A stretch of 64,000 nt of DNA from Balneolaceae bacterium (GCA_006969905.1 CP030887.1:3398730-3462729), one strand, 5' to 3'; shown: positions 42,243 to 53,700, numbered from the stretch's first letter. Notes: generated by a model from the sequence alone, not told the origin. Made by a program: numbers and translations.

Positions 42243-45107
42243 CTAAATTTTATATTTGATACCCAAAGAAAAAGTCCTGCCCCGTTTGTACTTTTGATAA
42301 ATGTATTCATCACCATTAAATAATTGTGATTGCACAATATCAGGGTCAAGTATATTGCTGACTTTGAAACTGAGTTCATAGTTCTTCCAGAGTGTTTTAC
42401 TTGAGGTAAAATTCAACGAACTGTATCCTCTTTCAAAAATATCCGGAGTAGCCCCTTCGGCTACAATTGAAAGCCGATCTGCAAAATAGTTATAGCTAAT
42501 TGATGAGTTTAAACCATTTTCAGGGTTAGAGTACCCCAGATCAAAATTGAATAGATAGGGCGACTGTCCCTGAAGCTCTCTTATTGGTTCAGCACCTTCT
42601 TTTGCATTACGGATCACTATTAATTCAAGCTCAGGTATATCAACCTCGGAATGTACTAATGTGAAGTTCGTTGCCATAGAAAAGTTTCTAATCGCATCAG
42701 CTATGAAACCCAGGTTTTTCCGTACTTCTATTTCAACACCGTATACTCTTCCTTCTTCTACATTTTGAATGGATAGTGCATCGTTTCCAAGGTCAGTTCG
42801 GATAACGCGTTCAATAGGGTTTTCCAAGTTTTTATAAAAACCACTTATCGCCAGAATCTCACCAATCCCAGTAAAATATTCCCATCTTAGATCATAATTA
42901 GTGATCAGAGTTCTTTGCAGATTCGGGTTACCCTGAAACAATAATCCGCCTACATAATCAAATGTTATATAAGGGGCCAACTCCCTAAAAGTAGGCCGGG
43001 CTATAGTTTTTGTGAATGCAGCACGAACATTCATATTCTCTGACAGACTGAATATTCCATTAATTGAAGGCAGATAATCAGTATTAGAAAGTGAACCTAC
43101 CTCCATAGAAGTATCCTGACTAATCACTTCTATTTCTGCTTTTTCGGCTCGAACACCACCAATTAACTTAAACCAATCAGTAATTGGCAATTCTGACATG
43201 ATATAGGCCGCAGAGACATTACTTGTTGCATCATAATTACTTCTCGGTGCTGAAGCATCTTGTACATAGTTTCCGAACTGAGGCCTTCCACTATTGCTAT
43301 ACCCCAATATACCTAAGGAGTCAAAAAATGCATCCACATCACCTTGTACATCATTAAATGTCAAGTTTTGAGTATCTGTGTAGAAGTCAAATCGTTTCTC
43401 ATTAAAATCTCGTTCAACATCTACTATGTTACCTCCAAATTTGACATTTCCTGCTGCTCCATTTACTGAATTAAAAGGTATCGTAATATCTAGTCCTAAG
43501 GTGGTATTGGCTTCTTCAAGATCCCGGTAAAAACGACCCGGTCTCTGAAAATTATTAGTTGGGCTTGAGTATAAAACAGCACCTGAAGGAAAAGTATCTA
43601 CCTGAGTAGTGAAATATCGTAAATCAGGCTCATCTTGAGTGTTAGTCGCACTTGAAGCTTTCCATTCAATAGTAGTTTTCAAAAGATTTTCAAAATAGCT
43701 CTTCCCACTTAGTTGAAAAGAAGTAAGGCTCCGTTCTGTATACTGAACAACCCTAGTTTGAAAAACACCATCCGGTATATCAAATTGAAACCCTTCCAAA
43801 TACCTGCCTGATGCAGTACCACTTTGGGTTCTAAGAAAACGCGCAGATATTTTATGATTTTCTGTAAGCCTGTATGAAAGGGTTGCCATACCTCCCCAAT
43901 CCACATTCCGTTCCCCTTTACTATCCCCAACATCTAATCTCCTAAACAGTAAGTCAGATTCAAAAAAGTTTCCAACCAGATCATACCTGGCAACATTACC
44001 ATCATTATAGCCCGAGTAACTTTGACCGTAAGAAAAACTTGCCGTGTAGCCTAAATCATTACCCAAAAAGGAAAGCTGATTTCCAATGGAAAAGCCATAG
44101 CTTTGGTTCATTGAGCCATACTGCTCTCTTGGACGAAACTCATTATTAAATGATTTTGACAACCTGTCTAAAGTTTCTGCAGCCTGTGGGTCACTTCTTG
44201 TATCTCGTAATGCCGGAAATTCTTGGCCTGAAGCAAGGAAATCTTGTACTTCTTTCGGGATTTCTCTCCTTCCCCCATCAAAACCCAAAAAATCTGTATC
44301 GCTTGGATCGCCAATCAATAGGTCATTAAAAGTCGCTTGTGTGTTGAACCCCGTAGAAGCAGAAAGCTGAAAAGAGAATGTCGTTGGAAAATCTTTAGTT
44401 GAAATATCAACCAAACCACCACTAAAATTCCCCGGTTTATCAGGAGTAAAAGTTTTTAGTGTTACAATATTCTCTAAAAGATTACTGGGAAAAATATCGA
44501 GCTGAAATGATTTTCTGTTTGGATCAGCAGAAGGAAGCTCAGATCCATTTAGGTGAGTACTGGTATACCTATCACCAAGCCCTCTTATGTAAACATATTT
44601 ACCGTCTACAACAGAAGCACCAACTACCTTTTTTAAAGCTCCGGCAGCATCGCCACTACCAGAGTTGGAAATAGTTTCTGCGCTAATTGCATCGCTAAAG
44701 GCAATTGATTTCTGCCTTTGACGAAGTAGGCCGGCTTCATTATTTAGCACTGCTTCTGCAGTAACTGTTATTTCACCCAAAAGCTCGGTTTCTGGTTGTA
44801 AAGCAATATCCAGTTTTAAAACCTGACCACTTTCCAGAACTACGTTTGTAATTCTTTGAGTGGAGTAAGAAATATAGCTTACAACCAATACATAGGTACC
44901 GGGATCTACACTTCGTATCGTATAATTCCCGTCAATGTCAGAGGCTGCGCCTTTTGAAGTACCTTCTATAAAGATACTTGCCCCGATAATAGTTTCGCCA
45001 CTTTCGGCGTCAACCACAGTTCCTGTGATTTGTCCTCGTTGTTGTGCAAAAAGACTCGTGCTAAATGCAAAAACGAGAATAAAGATAAGTATGTTTAGAG
45101 TTTTCAA
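42243..45107 (-). CDS. TonB-dependent receptor with carboxypeptidase-regulatory-like domain
   Basis: A 954-residue outer-membrane receptor. A signal ends SLFAQ. The CarboxypepD_reg-like domain follows (GQITGTVVDAESGETIIGASIFIEGTSKGAASDIDGNYTI in part). The plug (KSIAFSDAISAETISNSGSGDAAGALKKVVGASVVDGKYVYIRGLGDRY in part) and a 22-strand barrel end in GIKYKI. The plug wording (IRGLGDRYTSTHLNG) is typical of a widespread Bacteroidota group whose ligands remain mostly undefined. It precedes the duplicated T9SS protein and lies behind a perfect dyad. Confidence 0.93.
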   Translation of the reverse strand: MKTLNILIFILVFAFSTSLFAQQRGQITGTVVDAESGETIIGASIFIEGTSKGAASDIDGNYTIRSVDPGTYVLVVSYISYSTQRITNVVLESGQVLKLDIALQPETELLGEITVTAEAVLNNEAGLLRQRQKSIAFSDAISAETISNSGSGDAAGALKKVVGASVVDGKYVYIRGLGDRYTSTHLNGSELPSADPNRKSFQLDIFPSNLLENIVTLKTFTPDKPGNFSGGLVDISTKDFPTTFSFQLSASTGFNTQATFNDLLIGDPSDTDFLGFDGGRREIPKEVQDFLASGQEFPALRDTRSDPQAAETLDRLSKSFNNEFRPREQYGSMNQSYGFSIGNQLSFLGNDLGYTASFSYGQSYSGYNDGNVARYDLVGNFFESDLLFRRLDVGDSKGERNVDWGGMATLSYRLTENHKISARFLRTQSGTASGRYLEGFQFDIPDGVFQTRVVQYTERSLTSFQLSGKSYFENLLKTTIEWKASSATNTQDEPDLRYFTTQVDTFPSGAVLYSSPTNNFQRPGRFYRDLEEANTTLGLDITIPFNSVNGAAGNVKFGGNIVDVERDFNEKRFDFYTDTQNLTFNDVQGDVDAFFDSLGILGYSNSGRPQFGNYVQDASAPRSNYDATSNVSAAYIMSELPITDWFKLIGGVRAEKAEIEVISQDTSMEVGSLSNTDYLPSINGIFSLSENMNVRAAFTKTIARPTFRELAPYITFDYVGGLLFQGNPNLQRTLITNYDLRWEYFTGIGEILAISGFYKNLENPIERVIRTDLGNDALSIQNVEEGRVYGVEIEVRKNLGFIADAIRNFSMATNFTLVHSEVDIPELELIVIRNAKEGAEPIRELQGQSPYLFNFDLGYSNPENGLNSSISYNYFADRLSIVAEGATPDIFERGYSSLNFTSSKTLWKNYELSFKVSNILDPDIVQSQLFNGDEYIYQKYKRGRTFSLGIKYKI

Positions 45108-45126
45108 TTGTGTGCTGATATTTATT

Positions 45127-45158
45127 ATTTGATCACATTCATTTTGATGTGATCAAAT
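45127..45158. promoter_or_regulatory. Perfect 12-bp dyad upstream of the TonB receptor
   Basis: ATTTGATCACAT and ATGTGATCAAAT are separated by 8 bases, 20 bases upstream of the receptor ATG. Each arm contains its own TGATCA palindrome. An operator is more likely than a terminator because no T-run follows on the minus strand. Confidence 0.55.
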
Positions 45159-45240
45159 TTATCAGCTAAGCTTTGCGGTACTGTTACCCCGGCTTAATGC
45201 TTTTGTTACCGCTGTGTTACTCTAATGTTAAGAACAGCCT

Positions 45241-47328
45241 TTAGGATTCTTTTTCGGGCGTTTCGTCCTTTGCCTCTTTTTTATTTTTTATATCAGAAGT
45301 CTCAGAACTTGACTCTTCCTCAGAAATTACCTCGGCCTCTTCAGTCTTTTCTTCTTCCTTCTTTCCATTCTTTCTCTCTGCACCAAACATTCCTTCCGGG
45401 TATTTGCCATGAGGACGATCGCCGAGTAACTCACGAAGCGCATAATGATCTACCACTTCTTTTTCGAGTAAGCTTTGAGCTAAGGCTTCAAGCTTGTCTC
45501 TGTATTTTGTAAGTAACTCATAAGTACGATCATAGTTTTCCTGAATGATCCCACGAACGGCTAAATCAATTTTATTGCTGGTCTCAGGAGAATACTTTCT
45601 ATTAAATCCATAACTATTCTCAGGGTTGTTTGAATCGCGAAGTGAGATATAACCCAGTTCGTCACTCATACCGTACTCAGCAACCATTGCGTATGCCAGA
45701 TTGGTGATACGCTCTAAATCATTTTGTGCACCTGTAGAAATCTTTCCAAATACAATTTTCTCTGCAATTCGACCACCCAATAACCCACAAATTCTATCAT
45801 TAAGTTCTTCGGTATTCATCAGAAAACGATCTTCAAGCGGAGAGTGTAATGTATAACCCAGTGCAGCTAACCCTCTTGGTACAATACTTACTTTAAGAAC
45901 CGGATCAGTATGTTCTAAGTACCAGCCTACTACTGCATGTCCTGCTTCATGATAGGCAACGATCTTTCTTTCTTCCGGGCTTATCAGTTTATTCTTCCTT
46001 TCAAGCCCTGCAATTACTTTCTCAATAGAATCCTGAAAATCAATCATTTCGATTTTTTTCTTTCCACGGCGTGCGGCAATAAGTGCAGCTTCATTACAAA
46101 GATTGGCAAGCTCGGCACCTGCAAACCCAGGGGTTTGAGAAGCCAACACTTTTAACTCGATGTCATCCGATAGAATCAGGTTTTTAACATGAACTTTCAG
46201 CACTTCTACCCTACCATTCAGGTCAGGCTTATCGATAAGTATTTGACGATCAAAACGACCCGGTCGTAACAGTGCGGAATCTAATACATCCGGGCGGTTA
46301 GTAGCTGCCATCAGAATCACCCCTTTATCAGAGTTGAAACCATCCATTTCACTCAGCAACTGGTTGAGTGTGTTTTCCCGCTCATCATTTGAGCCCATCA
46401 TCATACCTTTACCACGACTTCTACCAATAGAATCAATCTCATCAATGAATACGATACAGGGAGCTTTTTCTTTTGCCTGCTTAAAAAGATCACGAACCCT
46501 TGCAGCACCTACACCCACAAACATTTCAACAAAGTCGGAACCACTTAAACTGAAAAAAGGTACATTCGCCTCACCTGCTGTGGCTTTTGCTAAGAGGGTT
46601 TTTCCGGTTCCGGGAGGCCCCACCAGTAATACACCTTTAGGCAATACACCACCCAGCTTGGTAAACTTCTGTGGATTTCTAAGGAACTCTACAACTTCTT
46701 CTACTTCAGCTTTTGCCTCTTCTAATCCGGCAACATCTTTAAAAGTTACTTTTGTGTCTTTCTGTTGATCGTATAAAGAAGCTTTGTTCTTGCCAATATT
46801 AAGGACCTGCTGTCCCGGGTTCATTTTTCGAAGAATGAATACCCAGAATCCAATAGCCAAACCGATCATCAGTAACCATACAAATACACCGCTGAACCAG
46901 TCTTCTTCAATAAGAACTTCATATTCCACATTATTGGCATCCAGGATCGGGCGGATATCATCGTCCCGTAACATAGTGGTAGTAAATATCCTGAACCCCT
47001 GAGAGTCGCTTAAATTGAAACTATTGTTTTGCTCTTCAGCAGGCGGTCGTATGATACCGTCTGCAATAGCTTTATCATTGAATTCTCCACGTATAGTTGT
47101 TCCATTCTTAATAAGAATCTCGTTGATATAGCCTTCCTCTATATACTCAAGAAACTTGCTGTACTTTATATTGGTAGAAGTCTGTACACCGGAATAAATA
47201 AATTGGGCAACTAATAAAGCGAATAAGATCACTAAAAATCCCCATGTCGGAAATTTTGGTGTACCTGTACCAGGCTTCTTAGAAGGTGGTTTTATATTCT
47301 TTTTTGGAGCGGATTTTTTATCTGCCAT
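45241..47328 (-). CDS. ftsH: ATP-dependent zinc metalloprotease FtsH
   Basis: The 695-residue inner-membrane protease has two N-terminal transmembrane helices ([17 protein letters not shown] and [19 protein letters not shown]). The AAA ATPase follows with Walker [14 protein letters not shown], Walker [10 protein letters not shown] and the second-region SRH ([21 protein letters not shown]). The zinc site is [14 protein letters not shown], and an acidic/Lys-rich tail ends the protein ([17 protein letters not shown]). It degrades unassembled membrane proteins and regulators. A 15-base palindrome lies 48 bases upstream. Confidence 0.97.
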   Translation of the reverse strand: MADKKSAPKKNIKPPSKKPGTGTPKFPTWGFLVILFALLVAQFIYSGVQTSTNIKYSKFLEYIEEGYINEILIKNGTTIRGEFNDKAIADGIIRPPAEEQNNSFNLSDSQGFRIFTTTMLRDDDIRPILDANNVEYEVLIEEDWFSGVFVWLLMIGLAIGFWVFILRKMNPGQQVLNIGKNKASLYDQQKDTKVTFKDVAGLEEAKAEVEEVVEFLRNPQKFTKLGGVLPKGVLLVGPPGTGKTLLAKATAGEANVPFFSLSGSDFVEMFVGVGAARVRDLFKQAKEKAPCIVFIDEIDSIGRSRGKGMMMGSNDERENTLNQLLSEMDGFNSDKGVILMAATNRPDVLDSALLRPGRFDRQILIDKPDLNGRVEVLKVHVKNLILSDDIELKVLASQTPGFAGAELANLCNEAALIAARRGKKKIEMIDFQDSIEKVIAGLERKNKLISPEERKIVAYHEAGHAVVGWYLEHTDPVLKVSIVPRGLAALGYTLHSPLEDRFLMNTEELNDRICGLLGGRIAEKIVFGKISTGAQNDLERITNLAYAMVAEYGMSDELGYISLRDSNNPENSYGFNRKYSPETSNKIDLAVRGIIQENYDRTYELLTKYRDKLEALAQSLLEKEVVDHYALRELLGDRPHGKYPEGMFGAERKNGKKEEEKTEEAEVISEEESSSETSDIKNKKEAKDETPEKES

Positions 47329-47375
47329 TCAAATAAACTTATATGCTATGCGTGAAAACGTTCAAATATAATGAT

Positions 47376-47390
47376 TAAAGATAATCTTTA
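47376..47390. promoter_or_regulatory. 15-base palindrome upstream of ftsH
   Basis: TAAAGAT and ATCTTTA flank one base, 48 bases before the ftsH start. On either strand the arm ATCTTTA resembles a TATCTTTA -7 box, so this may be a promoter rather than an operator. Confidence 0.3.
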
Positions 47391-47444
47391 TATGCTCTTA
47401 AATTATTTAACTACTTAGTTTCAAAAAACGTGCCAGTAATCTGT

Positions 47445-48473
47445 TTATGACAAATCATCAAAGGAAATGATTTCTCCCTCTGCGGTTTGCATTTTCATCC
47501 CCTCATTTTTTGGGACCAACCGACCTATAACGGTTAAATCGTTAAAGTGTTCCGCAAATCTTTCTACTTCTTTCTCAGGTAATGTAAAAAGTAATTCTAA
47601 ATCTTCCCCTCCAAAAAGGGCATACCGGTCTACGTCTTCTTCCATCTCATCAGCTACATGCCTGGTTTCTATTGCAATTGGCAGCGCAGCCTGGTACAAA
47701 TAGGCTCCCGTACCAGATGCGCCGGCCAGCTCGCTTACTTCATTAATCAAACCTTGTGTCAGGTCAATCATAGCAGAGGGTTTAATTTCTTCCTCTTTTA
47801 ATGCTTGTATAAGGTCTACTCTTGCTTTGGGAACTAACTGCCTTTTTACTACAAACTCGTATTCAGATAAATCCGGTTGGATGCCATCATCACCATGTTC
47901 TTTCCAAAACTTTTTTTCTCTCATTAATACCCGTAAACCCGCAAGTGCTCCGCCCAAATCTCCGGTTACACATAATGCGTCCCCTTCTTTACCTCCTGAC
48001 CTGAATGCAATTTCATGGGCTTCTGCTTTTCCATAAGTTGCTATAGTGATTACAATATTTGAGTGATTTGCAGTTATATCTCCCCCTACAACTTCTACTT
48101 CATATTCATGCCCCGCAGCATAAATCCCTTTATATAAGTCTTCCACCATTTGCACTGACTGACGGTTTGGCAATGCCATACTGACCAGAACAGAAGTCGG
48201 TTTACCATTCATGGCAAGAATATCACTTATAGCAGCGCTTATAATTTTGTATCCTAAATGGTGGAACGGTGTATAGGTTATATCAAAATGGACTCCCTCC
48301 ACAAATGTATCCAAACTGAGTAATGTGAGATTTCCATTTTCCTCACGTATTACCGCCGCATCATCGCCAATAGCTTTTATAGTTTCCTGATTTGAAAAAC
48401 TTTCAAATTGATCGATAGCTTTAAGCAGGCCATTTCTTCCTACACTTTGGATGGATTTGAATTCTTCACTCAT
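47445..48473 (-). CDS. thiL: Thiamine-monophosphate kinase
   Basis: A 342-residue PurM-like enzyme that phosphorylates thiamine monophosphate to the active diphosphate, needed by the 2-oxoglutarate dehydrogenase encoded in this window. Conserved parts are AIGDDAAVI near the start, LLSLDTFVEGVHFD, GGDITANHSNIVITIATYG, CVTGDLGGALAGL and the ending segment YALFGGEDLELLFT. It stands alone between ftsH and the exbD terminator. Length is typical. Confidence 0.95.
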   Translation of the reverse strand: MSEEFKSIQSVGRNGLLKAIDQFESFSNQETIKAIGDDAAVIREENGNLTLLSLDTFVEGVHFDITYTPFHHLGYKIISAAISDILAMNGKPTSVLVSMALPNRQSVQMVEDLYKGIYAAGHEYEVEVVGGDITANHSNIVITIATYGKAEAHEIAFRSGGKEGDALCVTGDLGGALAGLRVLMREKKFWKEHGDDGIQPDLSEYEFVVKRQLVPKARVDLIQALKEEEIKPSAMIDLTQGLINEVSELAGASGTGAYLYQAALPIAIETRHVADEMEEDVDRYALFGGEDLELLFTLPEKEVERFAEHFNDLTVIGRLVPKNEGMKMQTAEGEIISFDDLS

Positions 48474-48489
48474 TACTTAGTTCTTATAA

Positions 48490-48524
48490 AATAAAAAAGG
48501 CAACCACGCCAAGCATGGATGCCT
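48490..48524 (-). terminator. Terminator of the exbB-exbD unit
   Basis: AGGCAACCA and TGGATGCCT pair at eight of nine positions across a 9-base loop; the minus strand then reads TTTTTTAT. It separates exbD from thiL. Confidence 0.75.
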
Positions 48525-48545
48525 AAATATGAAATTAAATCAGAA

Positions 48546-48992
48546 TTAGTTCTCGTTCTTTGTAGAGTAGTTAATTCTGAATGCGCTGGCCTGTTTCAAT
48601 TCTTCCTGTACATCGGTAAGGAGGCCGAACTCGGAATCTTTATCAACCCGGAGTGATACAATCATTCGTGGTTCTTCTAGAAGTTTGTCATACATAATGG
48701 TTCTAATTGCACCGATATCCGGTTGTATAGAATCATCAATTTGAACTTTATCTTCTCCCAGCCGATTACCTGGTAAACGCTCCGGACCTATGTATATATA
48801 TGAAACAAGGCGCTTCTCTTCAATCTTCTCTATGTTTCCTGCCTGGGTTAAGTCTACCCTTACTTTAAGAGTAACTTCTCGCAAAACGGTAGTTACCATA
48901 AAGAAGAACAGAAGCATGAATACAACATCTGGCATCGCGGATGTAGGAATTTCCTGCTTACTGCCGGCTTGCTTTTTCTTAAAATTCGCCAT
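48546..48992 (-). CDS. ExbD/TolR biopolymer transport protein (second copy)
   Basis: A 148-residue protein with one N-terminal transmembrane helix after a basic cytoplasmic stretch: EIPTSAMPDVVFMLLFFFMVTTVLRE, where the Asp is the proton-path residue of ExbD/TolR. A periplasmic domain follows. It lies two bases after the first exbD. It would work with the ExbB-like channel to energise TonB receptors or a Tol/gliding-type machine. A dedicated TonB was not found here. Confidence 0.9.
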   Translation of the reverse strand: MANFKKKQAGSKQEIPTSAMPDVVFMLLFFFMVTTVLREVTLKVRVDLTQAGNIEKIEEKRLVSYIYIGPERLPGNRLGEDKVQIDDSIQPDIGAIRTIMYDKLLEEPRMIVSLRVDKDSEFGLLTDVQEELKQASAFRINYSTKNEN

Positions 48993-48994
48993 TC

Positions 48995-49534
48995 TTAATC
49001 CTTATCAGGTTCTGCGATTGATATTTTCTTAGGATAGATATCATTGACTGCTTCTTCCTGTTCATCATTCAAAGAAGCATAATCTCTGCCATAATTGGCA
49101 CGAGCTACTTCATTTCTCAACTCACGGTAAGTTCCCATTACTTCATCCAACATATCAATGTAGATACGATATGGGGTCTCGCGTACGGTTTTGATGGATA
49201 CTACCGCAGCTTGTGGGCTTATGGGCAATGTTTCAAGATTATCAGGATTTTTAATAAAGGTTTTTAGCTTTTCCTTTACTTCACTCAATTGCACTAGTTC
49301 CTCATCCATAAGAATCTGCCCTTCTGCACTTACCAGTATTTTCATCAGGTTTCTCTCACGGATGGGTGGAGGCTCCTGAGTTGGATCTAACGGTGGCGGA
49401 AGAACCAATCCTATCCCGGTATCAACATTAATTGTTGTTGTTACGAGGAAGAAAATGAGAAGAAGAAAAGCAATGTCAGCCATTGACGATCCGTTAATGG
49501 TTGCATCTTCTCTTTTTCGTTTTTTTAAAAGCAT
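48995..49534 (-). CDS. ExbD/TolR biopolymer transport protein (first copy)
   Basis: ATG 49534 is preferred over an earlier in-frame start lying in the neighbour gene; the 179-residue product begins LLKKRKREDATINGSSMADIAFLLLIFFLVTTTI, with the functional Asp in the membrane helix. The periplasmic part contains a Pro-rich loop (LVLPPPLDPTQEPPPIRE) and a longer C-terminal end than the second copy. Two different ExbD proteins beside one ExbB are common in Bacteroidota. Confidence 0.9.
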   Translation of the reverse strand: MLLKKRKREDATINGSSMADIAFLLLIFFLVTTTINVDTGIGLVLPPPLDPTQEPPPIRERNLMKILVSAEGQILMDEELVQLSEVKEKLKTFIKNPDNLETLPISPQAAVVSIKTVRETPYRIYIDMLDEVMGTYRELRNEVARANYGRDYASLNDEQEEAVNDIYPKKISIAEPDKD

Positions 49535-49544
49535 AATCGTATGA

Positions 49545-49811
49545 TTAAAACTTGAAGGTTCCGCGCAAACCGGTAAGGGCAATCGAAAGTACCATACCGG
49601 CCATGAGTACTCCTGCCGTCATTACACCTGCTTTTGGAAAATCGCCAAGCAATGCAAAGCTAACTCCAAAAACTATAAAAGGTACCGACATTAAGCCTAT
49701 CCTCTTTACATCTTGCTTACCTTGTGAGAGGCTTTTAATTCCAGACACAATCATTGCAAGTACACCAAGAGCCATCAATCCTATCGCTAGAGCTACGCTA
49801 ATTGTAACCAT
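49545..49811 (-). CDS. Small membrane protein of the exb cluster
   Basis: 88 residues with three predicted helices (ISVALAIGLMALGVLAMIVSG, IGLMSVPFIVFGVSFALLG, AGVMTAGVLMAGMVLSIALTG). It lies between exbB and the first exbD with short gaps on both sides. I recognise no characterised family. Its position suggests an accessory subunit of the ExbB/ExbD motor or a regulator of its assembly; this is inference. Confidence 0.75.
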   Translation of the reverse strand: MVTISVALAIGLMALGVLAMIVSGIKSLSQGKQDVKRIGLMSVPFIVFGVSFALLGDFPKAGVMTAGVLMAGMVLSIALTGLRGTFKF

Positions 49812-49835
49812 AATAGTCTCCGTTTATTGTTAGGA

Positions 49836-50561
49836 TTATTCTGAATCTGAGCTGGTATCTACTGCAGGAGCAACTAATGGCTTACCTTCATTCAAAAGAA
49901 TGATTGAGTCAATAAGAGTTATAGAGCTTTCTTCCATTTCAGCAATCAACCGGTCAATTTTGGATACACAGTAGTTGTAACCAATTTGAAGTATAATACC
50001 TGCAATAAGACCACCTGCAGTTGTTAGAAGTGCCGTTTTAATACCACCGGCTACAATACTTGGGGAGATATCAGCAGCAGCCTGGATGTCGTCAAAGGCC
50101 TCGATCATACCTACTACCGTGCCAAGGAACCCGAATAATGGAGCGATAGCAATAAAGAGAGATAACCAAACCAAACCGCGCTCAAGGAAACTCATCTCGA
50201 TGGAACCGTATGCAGCGATTGCTTTTTCTGCAGCATCAATACCTTCATCTGCACGCATAAGTCCAGCCTGAAAAACAGAAGCAACCGGGCCACGGGTTTG
50301 TGCACAAAGTTCTTCAGCAGCGGGAATACCACCTTCCTGAAGTGCTTCCTGCACATTAACGATAAATTTGCGTGTGTTAATGTCTGCAAGGTTAAGTGTG
50401 ATAATTCTTTCAAGGAAAATTGCGAGACCAAGGATCAGGGTAACCAATACCGGCCACATCCATCCGCCATCATTTCCTTCGTTAAATTTCTCTACGATTA
50501 AGTTAAAAAAGCCTTCATTTGCTGGGGCTTGAAGTAGAAATAGAGCAATCGACGATGCCAT
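49836..50561 (-). CDS. exbB: MotA/TolQ/ExbB proton-channel protein
   Basis: ATG 50561 with GGAG upstream gives 241 residues. A first helix (WMWPVLVTLILGLAIFLERII) is followed by the family core GLVWLSLFIAIAPLFGFLGTVVGMIEAF and GGIKTALLTTAGGLIAGIILQIGYNY, the channel helices around the ExbD peptide. It forms the proton-driven stator of the TonB- or Tol-type complex and is first in the four-gene unit. Confidence 0.92.
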   Translation of the reverse strand: MASSIALFLLQAPANEGFFNLIVEKFNEGNDGGWMWPVLVTLILGLAIFLERIITLNLADINTRKFIVNVQEALQEGGIPAAEELCAQTRGPVASVFQAGLMRADEGIDAAEKAIAAYGSIEMSFLERGLVWLSLFIAIAPLFGFLGTVVGMIEAFDDIQAAADISPSIVAGGIKTALLTTAGGLIAGIILQIGYNYCVSKIDRLIAEMEESSITLIDSIILLNEGKPLVAPAVDTSSDSE

Positions 50562-50729
50562 GTTCACTCCGATAATTATTTAAAGTTATAGTCAAAGATT
50601 AATGAAGCGAAAGGATAGGTCATTTTGCAGTAAATGTCAAAGTAGTAAAGCCTCAAAAAGTTAACTTTGAGTAAAGATCAGCCGTTTTTTACACTATTTC
50701 TTTTTTATTAGCCATTTACAAAAATCAGA

Positions 50730-53700
50730 TTAAAATATTGCATTAACAACCAGTTTAACAGAATGCAAAGCAGGACGGTTTTTTATGGTTCTTCCGTCAT
50801 AATTAAGGCTGAACCTGAGAAGATTGTTTAACCGGTACGTTGCCGACATATTCCATATTAAATTAAACCCTTCGCCTGTTCCTTCTGTAAGTTCAAAAGC
50901 ACCGAATGATGACGAAGCTCCATTGACAATCGTATTTCTTATTTCAAAAAAGGAATTGGATTGAATTTTTTTAAATAAAAATGCCCTGTTTGTACTTCTC
51001 AGTTTAATTATTTTTGCAGTGGTTTTTTCTGTGGGTTCCTTATCTGTTTTAAATGTATAGTTCCCCACTAAGCCTGTTCTCCAGGAGCGATTAATGGTGG
51101 CATCAATACCGAGTTCGATTCCCTGGCTATGTATATCAAAATTTCTGTTGCTGAGTGAAGAGCTTTCTGTTTGATTTGTGGATTGATTAACTCCTGCCCG
51201 TGCCTGAATTCTTGGAGTTACATCAAACATTGTCCTCACTGCAAAAGCGTCAGTAAAGGAACTCAAAATCTCTGAACTCCTCCGGCTTTTGGATCTCAAT
51301 TGATTATAACGTACAAATACATCAATACCTTCCGAGGCCGGAAGTAGATCTATCTCTTTTTCCCAGCTTATGCGTCCTTGTATGGTAGTACTGTCATTTC
51401 TGAAACTATCGAGGCGAAGCAGGTATACATCCCGGAGATCATTTGTAGTTGAATTCTCTTGTATATCAATGCGTGAGCGTATTTTTATATTACCCACAAG
51501 GTTTGAAAAACTATTGTTCTCATTCAGAAAACCAAAGGGATTGAACTCATTTCGAAAGCGGGTTTTTAGATCAATAACCGGGAACAGTTCATCTGAAGGG
51601 AGTAACTGACGAAGATAAATTCCCTCATTAGGAGATAGCTCCGGGAAAAATTCATCTATTTGTTCTACCCCGTCTTCGTTCAAATCGTCCCAGACATATT
51701 GCCCCAGCTCTGGACCAACTTCGATATAAGTTTCCTGAAAAAGGGCCTGCCTCTGGGTATTCGCCTCATATAAAACTTCCCCGTTCCATTTTTCGGATGA
51801 TAATTCGTAATTCGTATTAGATCTAATGAGCAATCCATTTCGATTGGAATTGCCCTTTTGTTGAAAGGATTCTGTAAATGTTTTTGATCGAAATCTTAAC
51901 TGGCTTCTTGACTGAAAAAATGCTGACGGGTTTATATTGAAGAGAAACTTATGCTCAAGAGCATCTGATTCTTTTTGGAGTTCATCATCAAGAACCCTGT
52001 TTTCCTTTCTTATCAGGATGGCATAATCAACGGATAATTTTTCTGTTGTAAACCTAAGGCCGGGACCTACCTCGTAAAAGGAAAAAGAAGTTTGCAACAG
52101 CGAATCAGCTTGAATATTTCTTTCAGTGCGGTTTTCCTGCCAAAAACTCATATATGGGGTCAATGAGTTTTCACTAACCATGAATGAATTACTGACTGAA
52201 CCTATTTGACGAAACCAATTCCCCTCACGGTTCTGAAAATCACTATCACTTAACACCCAATCCTGTTCATAATCTACCTGGACTTTACCTTCCTCTTTTA
52301 GCCCTAATACAAAAGCCTGCCTTGAACTCGAAAAACCCGTTCTGTCTACAAAGCCATAAGAACCTTCCACAAATGACTGCTCTCCAAAATCTAACTTCAA
52401 ATCAGCTTCATTAATGGACTCCCGGGTTCTCTCGTTCGACTGTATGTCCCATTTACGATCAAACTCAATATCGCGTGTACGCTCAAAAAACTCGAAACGC
52501 TCTCCGGAATACCTTCTCTGAATATTGGCGCTCAACATACCCACCCCGGCTTGTACCTGCTTAACTGCAAGCCCGGTTATATACGAATAGTCTACATTAT
52601 CATCATCATCGATAGATGAAAAACGGTTTTGATCATAATCGCTGGCAGCAAATTCGCCATAGAATTGAACTTTATCGGAGAGTGCAAAAGCCCCATTCAA
52701 AGCCGCCATTTGTTGCTTTATAGGAGAAGGGAGTTTTCGGAATGGATCGTAACTTCCCTGCCCCGGCCCAATCCATTCGTATGAAATCCCGTTAACTGCA
52801 TTTCCTGACCGGATGTAGCTTCCGTTTTGATCTCCGACATTCGAAAACCGAACCCTGTAAATATTTTCCGGTGAACCTGGTTTATTCACATAAATTGAAA
52901 AAGTCTCCCCACTCACTGTTGTATCTACTAATGCATACAGAATGTTGGTTTCATCGTCTGTATCAGGATTGTACACTTCCGCGCCTGAAACAACTGCATT
53001 ATCTGTATTATCTCCTACCTGTTTAAGCAGCTCAATATCATCTTCTGTAAGGGTTTGCTGCGATAGTAAATCATTACCATCAGCCTGTCGAATAACAGTA
53101 GCATTTAACTTAAATCGTCCATCTCCTAAAGTTGCACCACCTTCAGCGGCTACCAATGTCCTGTTGAAGTTTTGATCAATGTATTCGTACTCAATTAAAA
53201 TCCTGGTCTCGTCTTTGATTAACAGGTTATTTGTGAAGTAGACTTCCCCAAGCCCATAATCAATGATGTACTCATGCTCTTCTCCTCTTTTCACTTGCTG
53301 GCCATTTATGAATACTCTTTCTGTACCGGCCAGGATAATCACGAATTCTTCTTCCTCATTCCCCGTCAGGCGATACGGTCCCTGAACCCCATCCTGCCCC
53401 TGAAAAAGCCTGCTATTAAAACGCCCCCTTACAACTGAAGCCACTCCGCTGTAATTACCGGCTTTTGAATTGTTATAACCGGCGGCACCTTGCAACCTCC
53501 TATTTAGACGGGCAAACGTGCTTTGCTCAAAGCTCACATCCACATCTCCCATTTGCAGCAGTGTGGTTGGGGATTGTACCTGTATAAACACGCGATCAAA
53601 CTCCCGGAGGTTTTGGGTAGTACCATCGGGCTGGATAGGTATACTTCTATCAGTCAGAGCTGCTTCAATACGAAGATTTTCTGTCAACTCACCGGAGAGT

